A stretch of 44,808 bases of DNA from Zoogloea sp. (GTDB lineage: Bacteria > Pseudomonadota > Gammaproteobacteria > Burkholderiales > Rhodocyclaceae): positions 1 to 44,808 of the forward strand of contig NZ_JAQVCN010000037.1 in the NCBI RefSeq assembly GCF_028689785.1, read 5' to 3'. Below the pieces are notes generated by a model that made no database searches, was not told the origin of the DNA, and was given only the letters and a program-made list of their open reading frames with translations. This document shows, piece by piece, positions 8,246-17,694 of the stretch. Position numbers and translations under genes: made by a program. Each line of letters starts with the position of its first letter. Position 1 is the stretch's first letter.

Positions 8246-9220
8246 CTATTCGGCTGAGATTTTGGTTTGCGCCCCGTCGGCGGCGGACGAGGCGGATTGT
8301 AAGTCGGACGCGGCGGCTGCGCTCGCCTGATGGGCGGCCGGGGCGGGGAAAAGCCAGGCTCCAGCGCCGGCAGTGACCGAGCACGCGATGACGAATAAAT
8401 GCAGGGCCAGGGCGACCTGCAGTCCGGCCGCCAGCGCAATGCCACTGGGCAGCAGGGCTGCAGCGGCACCGGCTTCGTAGGTGCCAAAGCCGGCCACGCC
8501 CTGGATCGGAAGGATGGCTGCCAGTTCGGCACCCAGGGCGCCGGCGGCCCCAATGGCGATGCCCGCGGGGATCAGGGCGGCCAGTAGGCTGGCCTGGGCA
8601 GCGAGCTTGACGGTCCAGTTGGCCAGCGTCCACACCCAGCCGAAGCGCGCGTGGCGTGTGCTTTCGGCGAAGGCGTCGCGAATCTTGCCGAGCTTGGCCG
8701 TGAGGGCTTTGCCCTCGGCCCAGTTGTGGGGCATGCGGGCCCAGCGGGGGAGCCACCAGGCCAGGGTCAGCACACCTGCCACGGCCAGGGCCTTTAGCGC
8801 TGGGTGTAGCCCCGGCCAGACAAGGGCCGCCAGCGCCAGGACGACGAAGGCGTCCTGCAGGCGGAACCAGAACAGGGACGCCACCGCCCGGGGTAGTGGA
8901 ATGCCGAAGCTCTGCCGCAGGAGCAGCGGAAAGGCCGCCTCGCCACCGCGGAAGGGCACCACATTGACCATCGCGTTGTGGATCAGCACGATGCGCAGGC
9001 ATGCGCCGAAACGCCCCTTCGCCTGGGCCCGGAACTCATCGAAGACCCGCAGGGTGCGTAGCAGATAGGACAGGAGGAAGCCGGCGGTGGACAGCGCCAG
9101 GGTAAGTCGGTCGACACGGCTGACCACCTCGCCGACCCCACGCCAGCGGTCGTCGGAGATCAGCCAGGCCAGCAGGCCCAGAGAGACGGTGACAGCGAGG
9201 ATCCGTTTGATGATTTTCAT
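8246..9220 (-). CDS. YbhN/UPF0104-type (LPG_synthase_TM-like) integral membrane protein
   Basis: Integral membrane protein of 324 aa resembling the YbhN/AglD/flippase-domain-of-MprF family. The N-terminus is MKIIKRILAVTVSLGLLAWL, and the family-like segments SYLLRTLRVFDEFRAQ, VNVVPFRGGEAAFPLLL and the late GVAGFGTYEAGAAAALLP are visible. Related proteins occur beside polyprenyl-phosphate glycosyltransferases in many genomes and have been linked to lipid or glycolipid translocation. The start at 9220 is the methionine before the first hydrophobic helix and lies 2 nt after the stop of the PAP2 gene. The low-complexity Ala-rich C-terminus (last 30 aa) looks unstructured. The specific role is inferred from context. 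Confidence 0.8.
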   Translation of the reverse strand: MKIIKRILAVTVSLGLLAWLISDDRWRGVGEVVSRVDRLTLALSTAGFLLSYLLRTLRVFDEFRAQAKGRFGACLRIVLIHNAMVNVVPFRGGEAAFPLLLRQSFGIPLPRAVASLFWFRLQDAFVVLALAALVWPGLHPALKALAVAGVLTLAWWLPRWARMPHNWAEGKALTAKLGKIRDAFAESTRHARFGWVWTLANWTVKLAAQASLLAALIPAGIAIGAAGALGAELAAILPIQGVAGFGTYEAGAAAALLPSGIALAAGLQVALALHLFVIACSVTAGAGAWLFPAPAAHQASAAAASDLQSASSAADGAQTKISAE

Positions 9221-9222
9221 GG

Positions 9223-10044
9223 TCAGCGTTCCCGATCCCGCATCAGCGCTGCAGCTGCCCCACCGATTCCCCATGCGGCGAGGCCGATCTGGTAGAGGTG
9301 CGCTTGAGGATAGCCCAGGTCCACGAAGATCATGGCCAGGCTGGTGGCTACTGCGACGGCGGCCATGGCGCGGACGCCCCCGGGGCGGTCCCAGAAGCGC
9401 AACCGGCCCGACAGCCACACGCCCAGGCTGCCGGCCAGCCAGCCCCCGGCCGCACCGACCAGCACATCCAGGGGCCAATGGGCGCCCACCGCGATGCGCG
9501 ACAGGCCGATGAGGGCAGCAAGGGAAAGAAGGACGAGGGCCGCCCGGCCGCGGCGGTCATCCCGGGGCCAGGCGAGGATCAGTACCGCGGCGACCAGGAA
9601 GGCCGTCGTGCTGTGGCCTGAAGGGAAGGCATGCACATAGAGCTTCTGGCCGATCTGCTGAAAGCTGCCGGCTTCCAGCACACCGGCCGGGCGCATCACG
9701 TCGAAGTAGCGCTTCCCACCCTGGCTGAACAGCACGCCGAGCGGTGCCGCAAGAAAGGCGGCGGCGAGCCAGCGGGGCTGGGTCTTCAGGGTTGGGGCGA
9801 GAAGGGCGATCATGCCGAGCACTGACCCGCTCAGGGTGATGGCTGACCACAGGGCGGGCGGGAGCCATTCGGTGCTGGCCGCATTGATGCGCAGAAAAAC
9901 GGCCTGGTTGTGCCCACTCAATGCCAAACCAGCTGCCATAGCCACCAGAAACGTGGCCGGGATCGCTGCCCACAGACGCGGGAAAGCATCGGCGGAGGTC
10001 GCTGGCGGATCGAATCCGGGCTTGGGCAGGGAGTGTGAGGGCAA
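9223..10044 (-). CDS. PAP2-family membrane phosphatase
   Basis: Type 2 phosphatidic-acid-phosphatase superfamily protein of 273 aa with several membrane helices. The three catalytic motifs are present in order: KRYFDVMRP (111-119), PSGH (141-144) and SRIAVGAHWPLD (182-193), including the two catalytic histidines and arginine. Such enzymes dephosphorylate undecaprenyl pyrophosphate, phosphatidylglycerol phosphate, or the phosphates of lipid A (LpxE-like) on the periplasmic side. It is the first gene of the five-gene glycosyltransferase run and its stop lies 2 nt before the next start. Carrier recycling or removal of a lipid A phosphate are the two readings that fit best; sequence alone does not choose between them. 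Confidence 0.88.
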   Translation of the reverse strand: MPSHSLPKPGFDPPATSADAFPRLWAAIPATFLVAMAAGLALSGHNQAVFLRINAASTEWLPPALWSAITLSGSVLGMIALLAPTLKTQPRWLAAAFLAAPLGVLFSQGGKRYFDVMRPAGVLEAGSFQQIGQKLYVHAFPSGHSTTAFLVAAVLILAWPRDDRRGRAALVLLSLAALIGLSRIAVGAHWPLDVLVGAAGGWLAGSLGVWLSGRLRFWDRPGGVRAMAAVAVATSLAMIFVDLGYPQAHLYQIGLAAWGIGGAAAALMRDRER

Positions 10045-10108
10045 GGCGTGGATGGTGACAGCAAAGCCCAGCAGTTTACCCGATCAGGCTGCCGGATTGA
10101 CGCCGTTG

Positions 10109-11560
10109 TCAGGCTGCGCGGCCGTTGTTTCCGATGCTGGTCAGTAGAGCGGGGCGCTTGCCTGCCTGTTTTGCCCGGTACATGGCGGCATCTGCGGCGC
10201 GCAGGAGGCTGTCCTGATCGTTGCCGTCTTCCGGGGCCAGGGCCAGGCCAATGCTGCCCGCCATGGGAATAAGGTGCTCCTGAATCTGAAAGGGGTGGGC
10301 AAACACGCCGAGCAAGCGATCACCGAGGAAGCGCAGGCTTTCCCGGTTGTTGATGTCGGGAAATACCCCCACGAACTCGTCGCCGCCGACGCGGGCGATC
10401 ACGTCGTCGTTGCGCAGGGCAGCGCTCAGGCGCTGGGCAATCTGCACCAGCAGGGCGTCGCCAATGGCGTGTCCGTAGGTGTCGTTGATGGGCTTGAAGC
10501 CATCCAGGTCGAGAACAGCGACACCCAGCGCCAGACCCTGTGCTGTGCTGCGGGCAAGCTCCTTCTTGAAGTGCCCTTCGAGGAAGCTGCGGTTGGGCAG
10601 GCTGGTGAGGGCATCATGATTGGCCAGGTGCTGCAGGCATTCGGCGGTCAGGTGGCGTGCTGTCACATCCAGCAGCGTTACGATGCGCAAGGGGCCTTTG
10701 TAACCTTCGATGGTGCCCGGAATGCGCTCGATGGCAAGGGGCATGCCGTCGGGGCGTTCGCCGGTCCAGACGCCTTCCTGCTCGGTCAGTATGTCTTCCA
10801 GGCGCTTGCCTCGGAGGGCCTTGCGAGGGCGGCCCAGCATGCGGCAGGCAGCCCGGTTGGCATCGGCGATTTTGTCGGTGCTGCCCAGGATGCAAACTCC
10901 GGCACCAATCTGGTTCATCATCGAACGCATCAACCGGCCTGAGCGCTCGGAGCGTTGCGTCTGCCGCAGGAATACGGCACACATGACCACAAAGGCGACC
11001 AGACCGGTGATCACCGCCAGCGCGGTGAGCCGGTCGGCCAGTACGACAGCCTCCTCGTGCTGGGTGGCGAGCAGTCGGGCCAGCTCGCTCAGGATCGGAG
11101 CGATGGTGGCGAGCTCGCGGGCGGCACTGGCAGAGCCTGGGTCAAGGACTTCGAGCCGGGCAAAATTGTTCCAGCGGGCCATCAGTTCGGTCAGGGTGCG
11201 GCGTGCGGCGACGTTGTCGAGGGGTGTCAGGACAAGTTCGACGTTCTCGAGGGTGTGCACCGTCCCTCCGCCGGCAAGCCCTTGCAGTGCTGACTCCAGC
11301 CAGCGGTGGCGTGGGTCGCGGACGGCGGGGTTGATGATGATGTCAGCGTGTACCGTGGGGGACTGGCCGGCCGCGATATCCCAAGCCATGGCTGTGCTCT
11401 GCCGGACTAGCGACAGCTGCTCTGACACGCGCCGATGGGCTACTGTCTGCTGGTAGGCCAGCATCAGGATGATCGTTTCGATGGCGCAGAATAGAACGGC
11501 GAGCACCCAGAACGTCCGGGAGGACAGGGAGGTTCGAGGTGATGCGCGGCGAGATGACAT
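10109..11560 (-). CDS. Membrane-anchored PAS-GGDEF diguanylate cyclase
   Basis: Inner-membrane diguanylate cyclase of 483 aa that makes c-di-GMP from two GTP. One helix near residues 15-38 and another near 195-218 enclose a periplasmic sensor-like region of about 155 aa with no family I recognise. A PAS-like segment follows (about 230-315), then a GGDEF domain. The active site is intact (RVGGDEF at about 389-395). The product-inhibition site RxxD (RNDD) is five residues upstream, so it should be an active, feedback-inhibited enzyme. It lies 64 nt upstream of the PAP2 gene on the same strand and could be cotranscribed with the envelope cluster. It is divergent from purL. Confidence 0.92.
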   Translation of the reverse strand: MSSRRASPRTSLSSRTFWVLAVLFCAIETIILMLAYQQTVAHRRVSEQLSLVRQSTAMAWDIAAGQSPTVHADIIINPAVRDPRHRWLESALQGLAGGGTVHTLENVELVLTPLDNVAARRTLTELMARWNNFARLEVLDPGSASAARELATIAPILSELARLLATQHEEAVVLADRLTALAVITGLVAFVVMCAVFLRQTQRSERSGRLMRSMMNQIGAGVCILGSTDKIADANRAACRMLGRPRKALRGKRLEDILTEQEGVWTGERPDGMPLAIERIPGTIEGYKGPLRIVTLLDVTARHLTAECLQHLANHDALTSLPNRSFLEGHFKKELARSTAQGLALGVAVLDLDGFKPINDTYGHAIGDALLVQIAQRLSAALRNDDVIARVGGDEFVGVFPDINNRESLRFLGDRLLGVFAHPFQIQEHLIPMAGSIGLALAPEDGNDQDSLLRAADAAMYRAKQAGKRPALLTSIGNNGRAA

Positions 11561-11698
11561 GAACGATCAATCCACAGACGGGATGGCGCCGGATTATTGC
11601 ATAGGTCGGATGCATTTCCGACCGTCCGGGTAGTGCGTCCGGCATGCACGGTCGTGCCCTCCCATGAAACCCTGATCGGAGCCGGCCATGGGCTCGGG

Positions 11699-11704
11699 TA
11701 TAAT
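11699..11704 (+). promoter_or_regulatory. Candidate -10 box for purL
   Basis: A perfect TATAAT lies 76 nt upstream of the purL start in the divergent region with the diguanylate cyclase gene. No good -35 hexamer is found 16-18 nt upstream, so the assignment is tentative. Confidence 0.4.
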
Positions 11705-11780
11705 GCCGGGCTTTTCTCGGGTCCGTTTGTGAGTCTGCTGACTCCCGCGGGCCGGTACAAACCTCGCGCCCATCCTTGCC

Positions 11781-14700
11781 ATGTCCGAAATCCTCAAGCT
11801 GCGCGGTGCGCCCGCCGTTTCCCGTTCCCGTCTTGCCCGCCTGACCGAATCGGTCAAAACCGTGCTGCCCCGCTTGCGGGGGCTGGCTGCGGAGCACTGG
11901 TACCTTGTCGAGATCAGTGCGCCCCTGTCGGCCGACGAGCTCGCCCGTCTGGTGGATCTGCTGGGTGCGCACCCGGAGGGAGAGGCGCCGGCGGGTAGCC
12001 TGCTGCTGGTCACGCCGCGCCTGGGCACCATTTCGCCCTGGTCGTCCAAGGCCACCGACATTGCCCGGCAATGCGGCTTTGACAAGATCATCCGCATCGA
12101 GCGGGGTATGGCTCTCAGCTTCGATCTGCGCGGCGGCCTCGACGCCCGCGACAGGGAGGCGGTGTTGCCGGCCATCCACGATCGCATGACGGAGTCGGTG
12201 CTGGACAACGTGGATGCGGCCCACGCCCTGTTCCACCACTACGAGCCCCAGCCCCTCACCACCGTGGCCATCATCGAGCAGGGCCGTGACGCCCTGGTGG
12301 TGGCCAACAGTGAGCTGGGCCTGGCCTTGTCCGAGGACGAGATCGACTACCTGGTGGACAACTTCACCCGCATGGGGCGCAACCCCACCGACGTGGAGCT
12401 GATGATGTTCGCCCAGGCCAACTCCGAGCACTGTCGCCACAAGATCTTCAACGCCGACTGGGTGATCGACGGCCGGCCGATGGACAAGACCCTGTTCGGC
12501 ATGATCCGTGAGACCCACAAGGCCCACCCGGAGGGCACGGTGGTGGCCTACTCCGACAACGCCTCGGTGATCGAAGGCGCCACCGTCGCCAAGCTCTATC
12601 CGGATGCCGATGGCGCCTGGAAGTTCCGCGACGAGCTGACCCACATCCTGGCCAAGGTCGAGACCCACAACCACCCCACCGCGATCTCTCCCTTCCCGGG
12701 CGCTTCCACCGGCTCCGGCGGCGAGATCCGCGACGAAGGCGCAACCGGCCGCGGCTCCAAGCCCAAGGCCGGTCTGGCCGGCTTCTCCGTGTCCAACCTG
12801 GAGATTCCCGGCTTCGAGCAGCCCTGGGAGCAGGCCTACGGCAAGCCCGAGCGCATCGCGTCGCCGCTGGACATCATGATTGAAGGCCCCCTGGGTGCGG
12901 CCGCTTTCAACAACGAATTCGGTCGTCCCAACCTGACCGGTTATTTCCGCACCTTTCAGCAGAGCGTGCAGGACGAGGTGCGGGGCTACCACAAGCCCAT
13001 CATGATCGCCGGCGGTCTGGGTAGCATTCAGGACCAGCAGTCCTTCAAGATCAAGTTCGGCCCCGGCACCCTGCTGATCCAGCTGGGCGGCCCCGGCATG
13101 CTGATCGGCCTGGGCGGCGGCGCCGCCTCGTCGATGGCGACCGGCACCAATACCGCCGACCTGGACTTCGCTTCCGTGCAGCGCGGCAATCCGGAGATCC
13201 AGCGCCGTTGCCAGGAGGTCATCGACGCCTGCTGGCAGAAGGGTGAAGCCAACCCCATCCTGTCGATCCACGACGTGGGCGCCGGCGGCCTGTCCAACGC
13301 CTTCCCCGAGCTGGCGGACTCCGCCGAACTGGGCGCGCACTTCGAACTGCGCGAGGTACACATCGAAGAGCCGGGCATGAGCCCGCGGGAGATCTGGTCG
13401 AACGAGTCCCAGGAGCGCTACGTGCTGGCCATTGCGCCGGAGAGTCTGGATGTCTTCAAGGCCATCTGCGAACGTGAGCGCTGCCCGTTTGCGGTGGTCG
13501 GCACGGCCTCGGACGACGGCCAGCTGGTGGTCTCCGACCGCCACTTCGACAACAACGCGGTGGACATGGAGATGCAGGTCCTGCTGGGCAAGCCGCCCAA
13601 GATGACCCGCAACGTGTCCAGCCGCCAGGTCTTCGTGCCGCCCTTCGACGTCACCGACATTGATCTGGGCGACGCCTGTCGCCGCGTGCTGCGCATGCCG
13701 GCGGTGGCCAGCAAGAACTTCCTGATCACCATCGGCGACCGCTCCGTTGGCGGCATGACCGCCCGCGACCAGATGGTCGGCCCGTGGCAGATTCCGGTGG
13801 CCGACGTGGCCGTGACCACCATGAGCTACCAGGGCTACCTGGGCGAGGCCTTCGCCATGGGCGAGCGTACCCCGGTGGCTACCCTCGATGCGCCGGCCTC
13901 CGGCCGCATGGCGATCGGCGAGGCCATCACCAACATCGCCGCCGCCGACATCCGCAGCCTGGGTGACGTGAAGCTCTCCGCCAACTGGATGGCTGCTGCC
14001 GGCCACCGGGGCGAGGACGTCAAGCTCTACATGACCGTCGAGGCCGTCTCGCAGTTCTGCCAGCGGGCCGGCATCGCCATCCCGGTGGGCAAGGACTCCC
14101 TGTCCATGCGTACCGCCTGGAACGAGGAGGGTGAGGACAAGCAGGTGGTGTCGCCCCTGTCCCTGATTGTCACCGGCTTTGCGCCGGTGCAGGATGTGCG
14201 CCGGACCCTCACGCCCCAGCTACAGTTCCCCGAGGGCGTCGACACCGAGCTGCTGCTCATCGATCTGGGCAACAACGCCAACCGCCTCGGCGGCTCGGTA
14301 CTGCCCAGGCCTACAACTCGGTGGCCGAGCATGCTCCCGACGTGGACGCCGACCAGCTCAAGGCTTTCTTCGAGCTGATCCAGCAGTGGCGTCAGGATGA
14401 CCTGATCCTTGCTTACCACGATCGCGCTGATGGCGGCCTTTTTGCCACCCTGTGCGAGATGGCCTTTGCCTCGAAATGCGGTTTGTCGGTGATGCTGGAT
14501 ACCGTGGCCTACGACCAGTACATGAACGACGTGGACGGCCTCGACAAGCGCCCGGATTCCCTCAAGGGGCGCTTCAACGACAAGCTTTTCCAGGCCCTGT
14601 TTGCCGAAGAGCTGGGTGCCGTCATCCAGATCCGTCGCGACGACCGCAGCCGTTTCACCGAGGCCTTGCGCGCCGCCAAGCTGTCCTACCACTTCGTTGG

Positions 14701-15709
14701 CGAGCCCAACGACCGGGACGAGCTGCGCTTCTGGCGTAACGCCAAGCTGGTGTTCAGTGCCCCCCGCGCCGAGCTGCTGCAAACCTGGTCCGAGACCAGT
14801 TACCAGATTGCCCGCCTGCGCGATGACGCAGACTGTGCCCGTGAAGAGTTTGAAGCCCTCGCCGACAGCGCCAATCCGGGGCTGTCAGTCGCGCTGACCT
14901 TCAATCCGGCCGATGATATCGCTGCACCCTTTATCGCCACTGGCGCCCGTCCGAAGATCGCTATCCTGCGTGAGCAGGGCGTCAACTCCCAGGCCGAGAT
15001 GGCCGCCGCCTTCGAGCGAGCGGGCTTTGCTCCCTTTGACGTGCATATGTCCGACCTTCAGGCCGGTCGCGTTCGCCTGGCCGACTTCAAGGGTCTGGCG
15101 GCTTGTGGTGGTTTTTCTTACGGCGATGTGCTGGGGGCGGGGCAGGGCTGGGCTAAGTCCATCCTGTTCAACCCTGCGCTGCGTGAGCAGTTCGAGATTT
15201 TCTTCAAGCGCGATGACACCTTCGCCCTTGGGGTGTGCAATGGCTGCCAGATGATGTCCAACCTGGCAGAGATCGTTCCTGGCGCCGAGGCCTGGCCGCG
15301 GTTCCATCGCAATCGCAGCGAGCAGTTCGAGGCCCGCTTCGTGATGGTGGAGGTGCAGGACAGCCCGTCCATCCTGCTGGCCGGCATGGCCGGTAGCCGC
15401 ATGCCCATCGTGGTGTCTCATGGCGAAGGCCGGGCGGTGTTTGCCGGTATCGATGCCCAGGACAACGCCCGGGTGGCGCTGCGCTATGTGGACAACACCG
15501 GCGCCGTGGCCGAGCGTTACCCCTTCAACCCCAACGGTTCGCCCGCCGGCATTACCGGCCTGACCACGCCGGACGGCCGCTTCACCATCATGATGCCGCA
15601 CCCGGAGCGCACCGCCCGTACCGTGCAGATGAGCTGGCATCCGGCTGATCTGGGCGAGGATTCGCCGTGGATGCGGATGTTCCGCAACGCCCGCAAGTGG
15701 GTGGGCTAA
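11781..15709 (+). pseudogene. purL: Phosphoribosylformylglycinamidine synthase PurL, with a single-base frameshift
   Basis: Large single-chain FGAM synthase that converts FGAR to FGAM with glutamine and ATP in purine synthesis. The N-terminal domain ([22 protein letters not shown]) and the AIRS-like ATP-binding halves are present, and the C-terminal class I glutaminase has its nucleophile in GVCNGCQMM. The reading frame breaks after L841 (CTG, 14301-14303). The 5' frame runs on to a spurious stop at 14378, while homology continues in the -1 frame as [10 protein letters not shown] to 15709. One extra G (CTGGCC in place of CTGCC) restores a continuous 1309-aa protein, the normal proteobacterial length. 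Both halves are otherwise intact and conserved. I therefore favour a sequencing error or a very recent mutation over old decay. No good ribosome-binding site precedes ATG 11781, but the N-terminus aligns with known PurL. Confidence 0.9.
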
Positions 15710-15726
15710 TGGCTGACTGAAAGTTC

Positions 15727-15752
15727 GTGGGGTCGAATGAGTTCGACCCCAC
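15727..15752. repeat. Perfect 11-bp inverted repeat after purL
   Basis: GTGGGGTCGAA and TTCGACCCCAC flank a 4-nt loop (TGAG), 17 nt after the purL stop and just ahead of the shared terminator. There is no T-run, so it is not itself a typical terminator. It may stabilise the purL mRNA 3' end. Confidence 0.8.
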
Positions 15753-15762
15753 GGTAGCCAAG

Positions 15763-15798
15763 AAAAAAGCCGGTGAGCGCGAACTCACCGGCTTTTTT
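15763..15798. terminator. Bidirectional intrinsic terminator between purL and ETF-QO
   Basis: AAAAAAGCCGGTGAG and CTCACCGGCTTTTTT form a 15-bp stem around a 6-nt loop, with T-runs on both strands. It lies between the convergent purL and ETF-QO genes, ending 17 nt beyond the ETF-QO stop. Confidence 0.94.
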
Positions 15799-15815
15799 CA
15801 TAGTGCCAGGCAGGC

Positions 15816-17459
15816 TTACATGCCCTGGTAGATCGGCCCTTCGCCGCCCTGGGGGACGACCCAGTTGATGTTCTGGGTCGGGTCCTTGATGTCGCAGGTC
15901 TTGCAGTGCACGCAGTTCTGAGCGTTGATCTGCAGGCGTGGGTTGTCGCCCTCCTCGCTGCGCACGATCTCATACACGCCGGCCGGGCAGTAGCGCTGTT
16001 CGGGCGCGTCATACTTGGCCAGGTTGATTGCGATGGGCACCGAGCTGTCGCGCAGCTGCAGGTGGCAAGGCTGCTCTTCTTCGTGGTTGGTGTTGGAGAG
16101 GAAAACCGAGGACAGGCGATCGAAGCTGAGTTTGCCGTCGGGCTTAGGGTAGGGGATGGGGTGGCATTCTGCTGCCGGACGTAGGGCGGTGTGGTCGGCC
16201 GAGTTGTGCAGGGTCCAGGGCACGTTGCCACCAAAGAGCTTCTGGTCAATGCCGAAGAGCAGGGAGCCAAGCCACAGGCCTTTCTTCATGTACGGCTTGA
16301 AGTTGCGGGTCTTGTGCAGCTCGGCGTGGAGCCAGCTGGCCTTGAAGGCCTCGGGGAAGGCGCTCAGTTCATCCTGGGCGCGCCCGGCTGCCAGGGCGTC
16401 GAAGGCCGCTTCGGCGGCCAGCATGCCGGACTTCATGGCGGCATGGGAGCCCTTGATGCGGGCCGCATTGAGGAAGCCCGCATCGTCGCCGATCAGGGCG
16501 CCGCCGGGGAATACCAGTTTTGGTTGGCTCTGCAGGCCGCCGGCCGCGATGGCCCGGGCACCGTAGGCCAGACGCTTGCCACCTTCGAGGAATTTGCGGA
16601 TTTCCGGGTGGGTCTTGTAGCGCTGGAATTCTTCAAAGGGCGAGAGGTAGGGGTTGGTGTAGTTCAGACCGACCACGTAGCCGACTGATACGAGATTGTC
16701 TTCCAGGTGATAGCAGAAGCCACCGCCGTAGGTGGCCGTGTCCATGGGCCAACCGGCGGTGTGTACCACGAGTCCGGGGACGTGCTGGCCGGCGGGAATC
16801 TCCCACAGCTCCTTGATGCCGATGGCGTAGGTCTGTGGGTCGGCACCCTCGTGCAGGGCATAGCGGGTTTCGAGCTGTTTGCCCAAGTGGCCGCGGCAGC
16901 CTTCGGCAAACAGGGTGTATTTGGCGCGCAGCTCCATGCCGGGCTGGAAGTTGGGGCCCTGGCTGCCATCACGCAGCACGCCCATGTCACCGGTGATTAC
17001 GCCGGCCACCGCACCCGCTTCGTCAAAAAGCACCTGAGAACCTGCAAAACCGGGGTAGACCTCGACGCCGAGGGCCTCAGCTTGTTCACCCAGCCATTTG
17101 GCCAGATTGCCCAGGCGGACGATGTAGTTGCCTTCATTGTGGAAGGCATCGGGTAGCAGACCATTGGGAACCTGCTTGCCACCGGTCTCCGACAGGAAGA
17201 TCACCCGGTCTTCGCTGACCGGTGTGTTGAGGGGCGCGCCTTGAGTCTTCCAGTCGGGAATCAGTTCGTTGAGGGCGCGGGGGTCAATCACCGCGCCGGA
17301 GAGAATGTGGGCGCCGATCTCGGCCGCCTTTTCGATCAGGCAGACGGAGAAGTCCTGCCCCTTTTCTGCTGCGAGTTGCTTGAGCCTGATGGCGGCAGCA
17401 AGGCCGGCGGGCCCGCCACCAACAATCAGGACGTCGAATTCCATCGAATCACGTTCCAT
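15816..17459 (-). CDS. Electron transfer flavoprotein-ubiquinone oxidoreductase
   Basis: Membrane-associated FAD and [4Fe-4S] protein that passes electrons from electron transfer flavoprotein (fed by acyl-CoA and other dehydrogenases) to ubiquinone. The 547-aa product has the usual length. The N-terminal FAD motif is VLIVGGGPAGLAAAIRL, followed by IGAHILSGAVIDPRAL. The C-terminal ferredoxin-like cluster ligands are CPAGVYE and CVHCKTCDIKDP (four cysteines). The start at 17459 is chosen because AGGAGGAGAT precedes it; the frame is open a further 39 codons without support. It is divergent from the thioesterase/acetoacetyl-CoA synthetase genes, and a 20-bp palindrome in the shared upstream region suggests joint control. 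Confidence 0.95.
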   Translation of the reverse strand: MERDSMEFDVLIVGGGPAGLAAAIRLKQLAAEKGQDFSVCLIEKAAEIGAHILSGAVIDPRALNELIPDWKTQGAPLNTPVSEDRVIFLSETGGKQVPNGLLPDAFHNEGNYIVRLGNLAKWLGEQAEALGVEVYPGFAGSQVLFDEAGAVAGVITGDMGVLRDGSQGPNFQPGMELRAKYTLFAEGCRGHLGKQLETRYALHEGADPQTYAIGIKELWEIPAGQHVPGLVVHTAGWPMDTATYGGGFCYHLEDNLVSVGYVVGLNYTNPYLSPFEEFQRYKTHPEIRKFLEGGKRLAYGARAIAAGGLQSQPKLVFPGGALIGDDAGFLNAARIKGSHAAMKSGMLAAEAAFDALAAGRAQDELSAFPEAFKASWLHAELHKTRNFKPYMKKGLWLGSLLFGIDQKLFGGNVPWTLHNSADHTALRPAAECHPIPYPKPDGKLSFDRLSSVFLSNTNHEEEQPCHLQLRDSSVPIAINLAKYDAPEQRYCPAGVYEIVRSEEGDNPRLQINAQNCVHCKTCDIKDPTQNINWVVPQGGEGPIYQGM

Positions 17460-17576
17460 CGCTATCTCCTCCTGAATCCTTATTTGAGTTGTTGTTCCGG
17501 GCCTTCGTCCGTCAAGCTTAGCGCTGTGACCCTGATGCGGCAAATGCCGGCCGAATGGGTGCTCCGGGTGCTGCAA

Positions 17577-17596
17577 AACATACGCAGGCGTATGTT
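17577..17596. promoter_or_regulatory. Perfect 20-bp palindromic operator candidate
   Basis: AACATACGCAGGCGTATGTT is two perfect 9-bp arms around AG. It lies in the 235-bp divergent region, 117 bp from the ETF-QO start and 98 bp from the thioesterase start. Symmetric sites of this type are typical of TetR-family repressors, several of which (FadP, PsrA, LiuQ families) control acyl-CoA catabolism in Proteobacteria. The regulator is not in the window. Confidence 0.65.
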
Positions 17597-17694
17597 ACAT
17601 TGAGCTGCCGTTCCGGTGCGCTTTGTCGTGTTATGTCGCAGTATCGCGTGTCGGCGCGGGATCATACCTACAAGAAACCCCGAAAGGAGAAACA

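Noticed and set aside
11343..14006. 887-codon open frame on the minus strand opposite purL
   Set aside because: It is the antisense frame of a conserved enzyme, with composition biased to His/Gly/Val/Asp and no motif. It also runs into the diguanylate cyclase in another frame.
14290..14330. Programmed -1 frameshifting as an explanation of the purL break
   Set aside because: No slippery heptamer (X XXY YYZ) is present at CTGCCCAGG and PurL is not known to use frameshifting.
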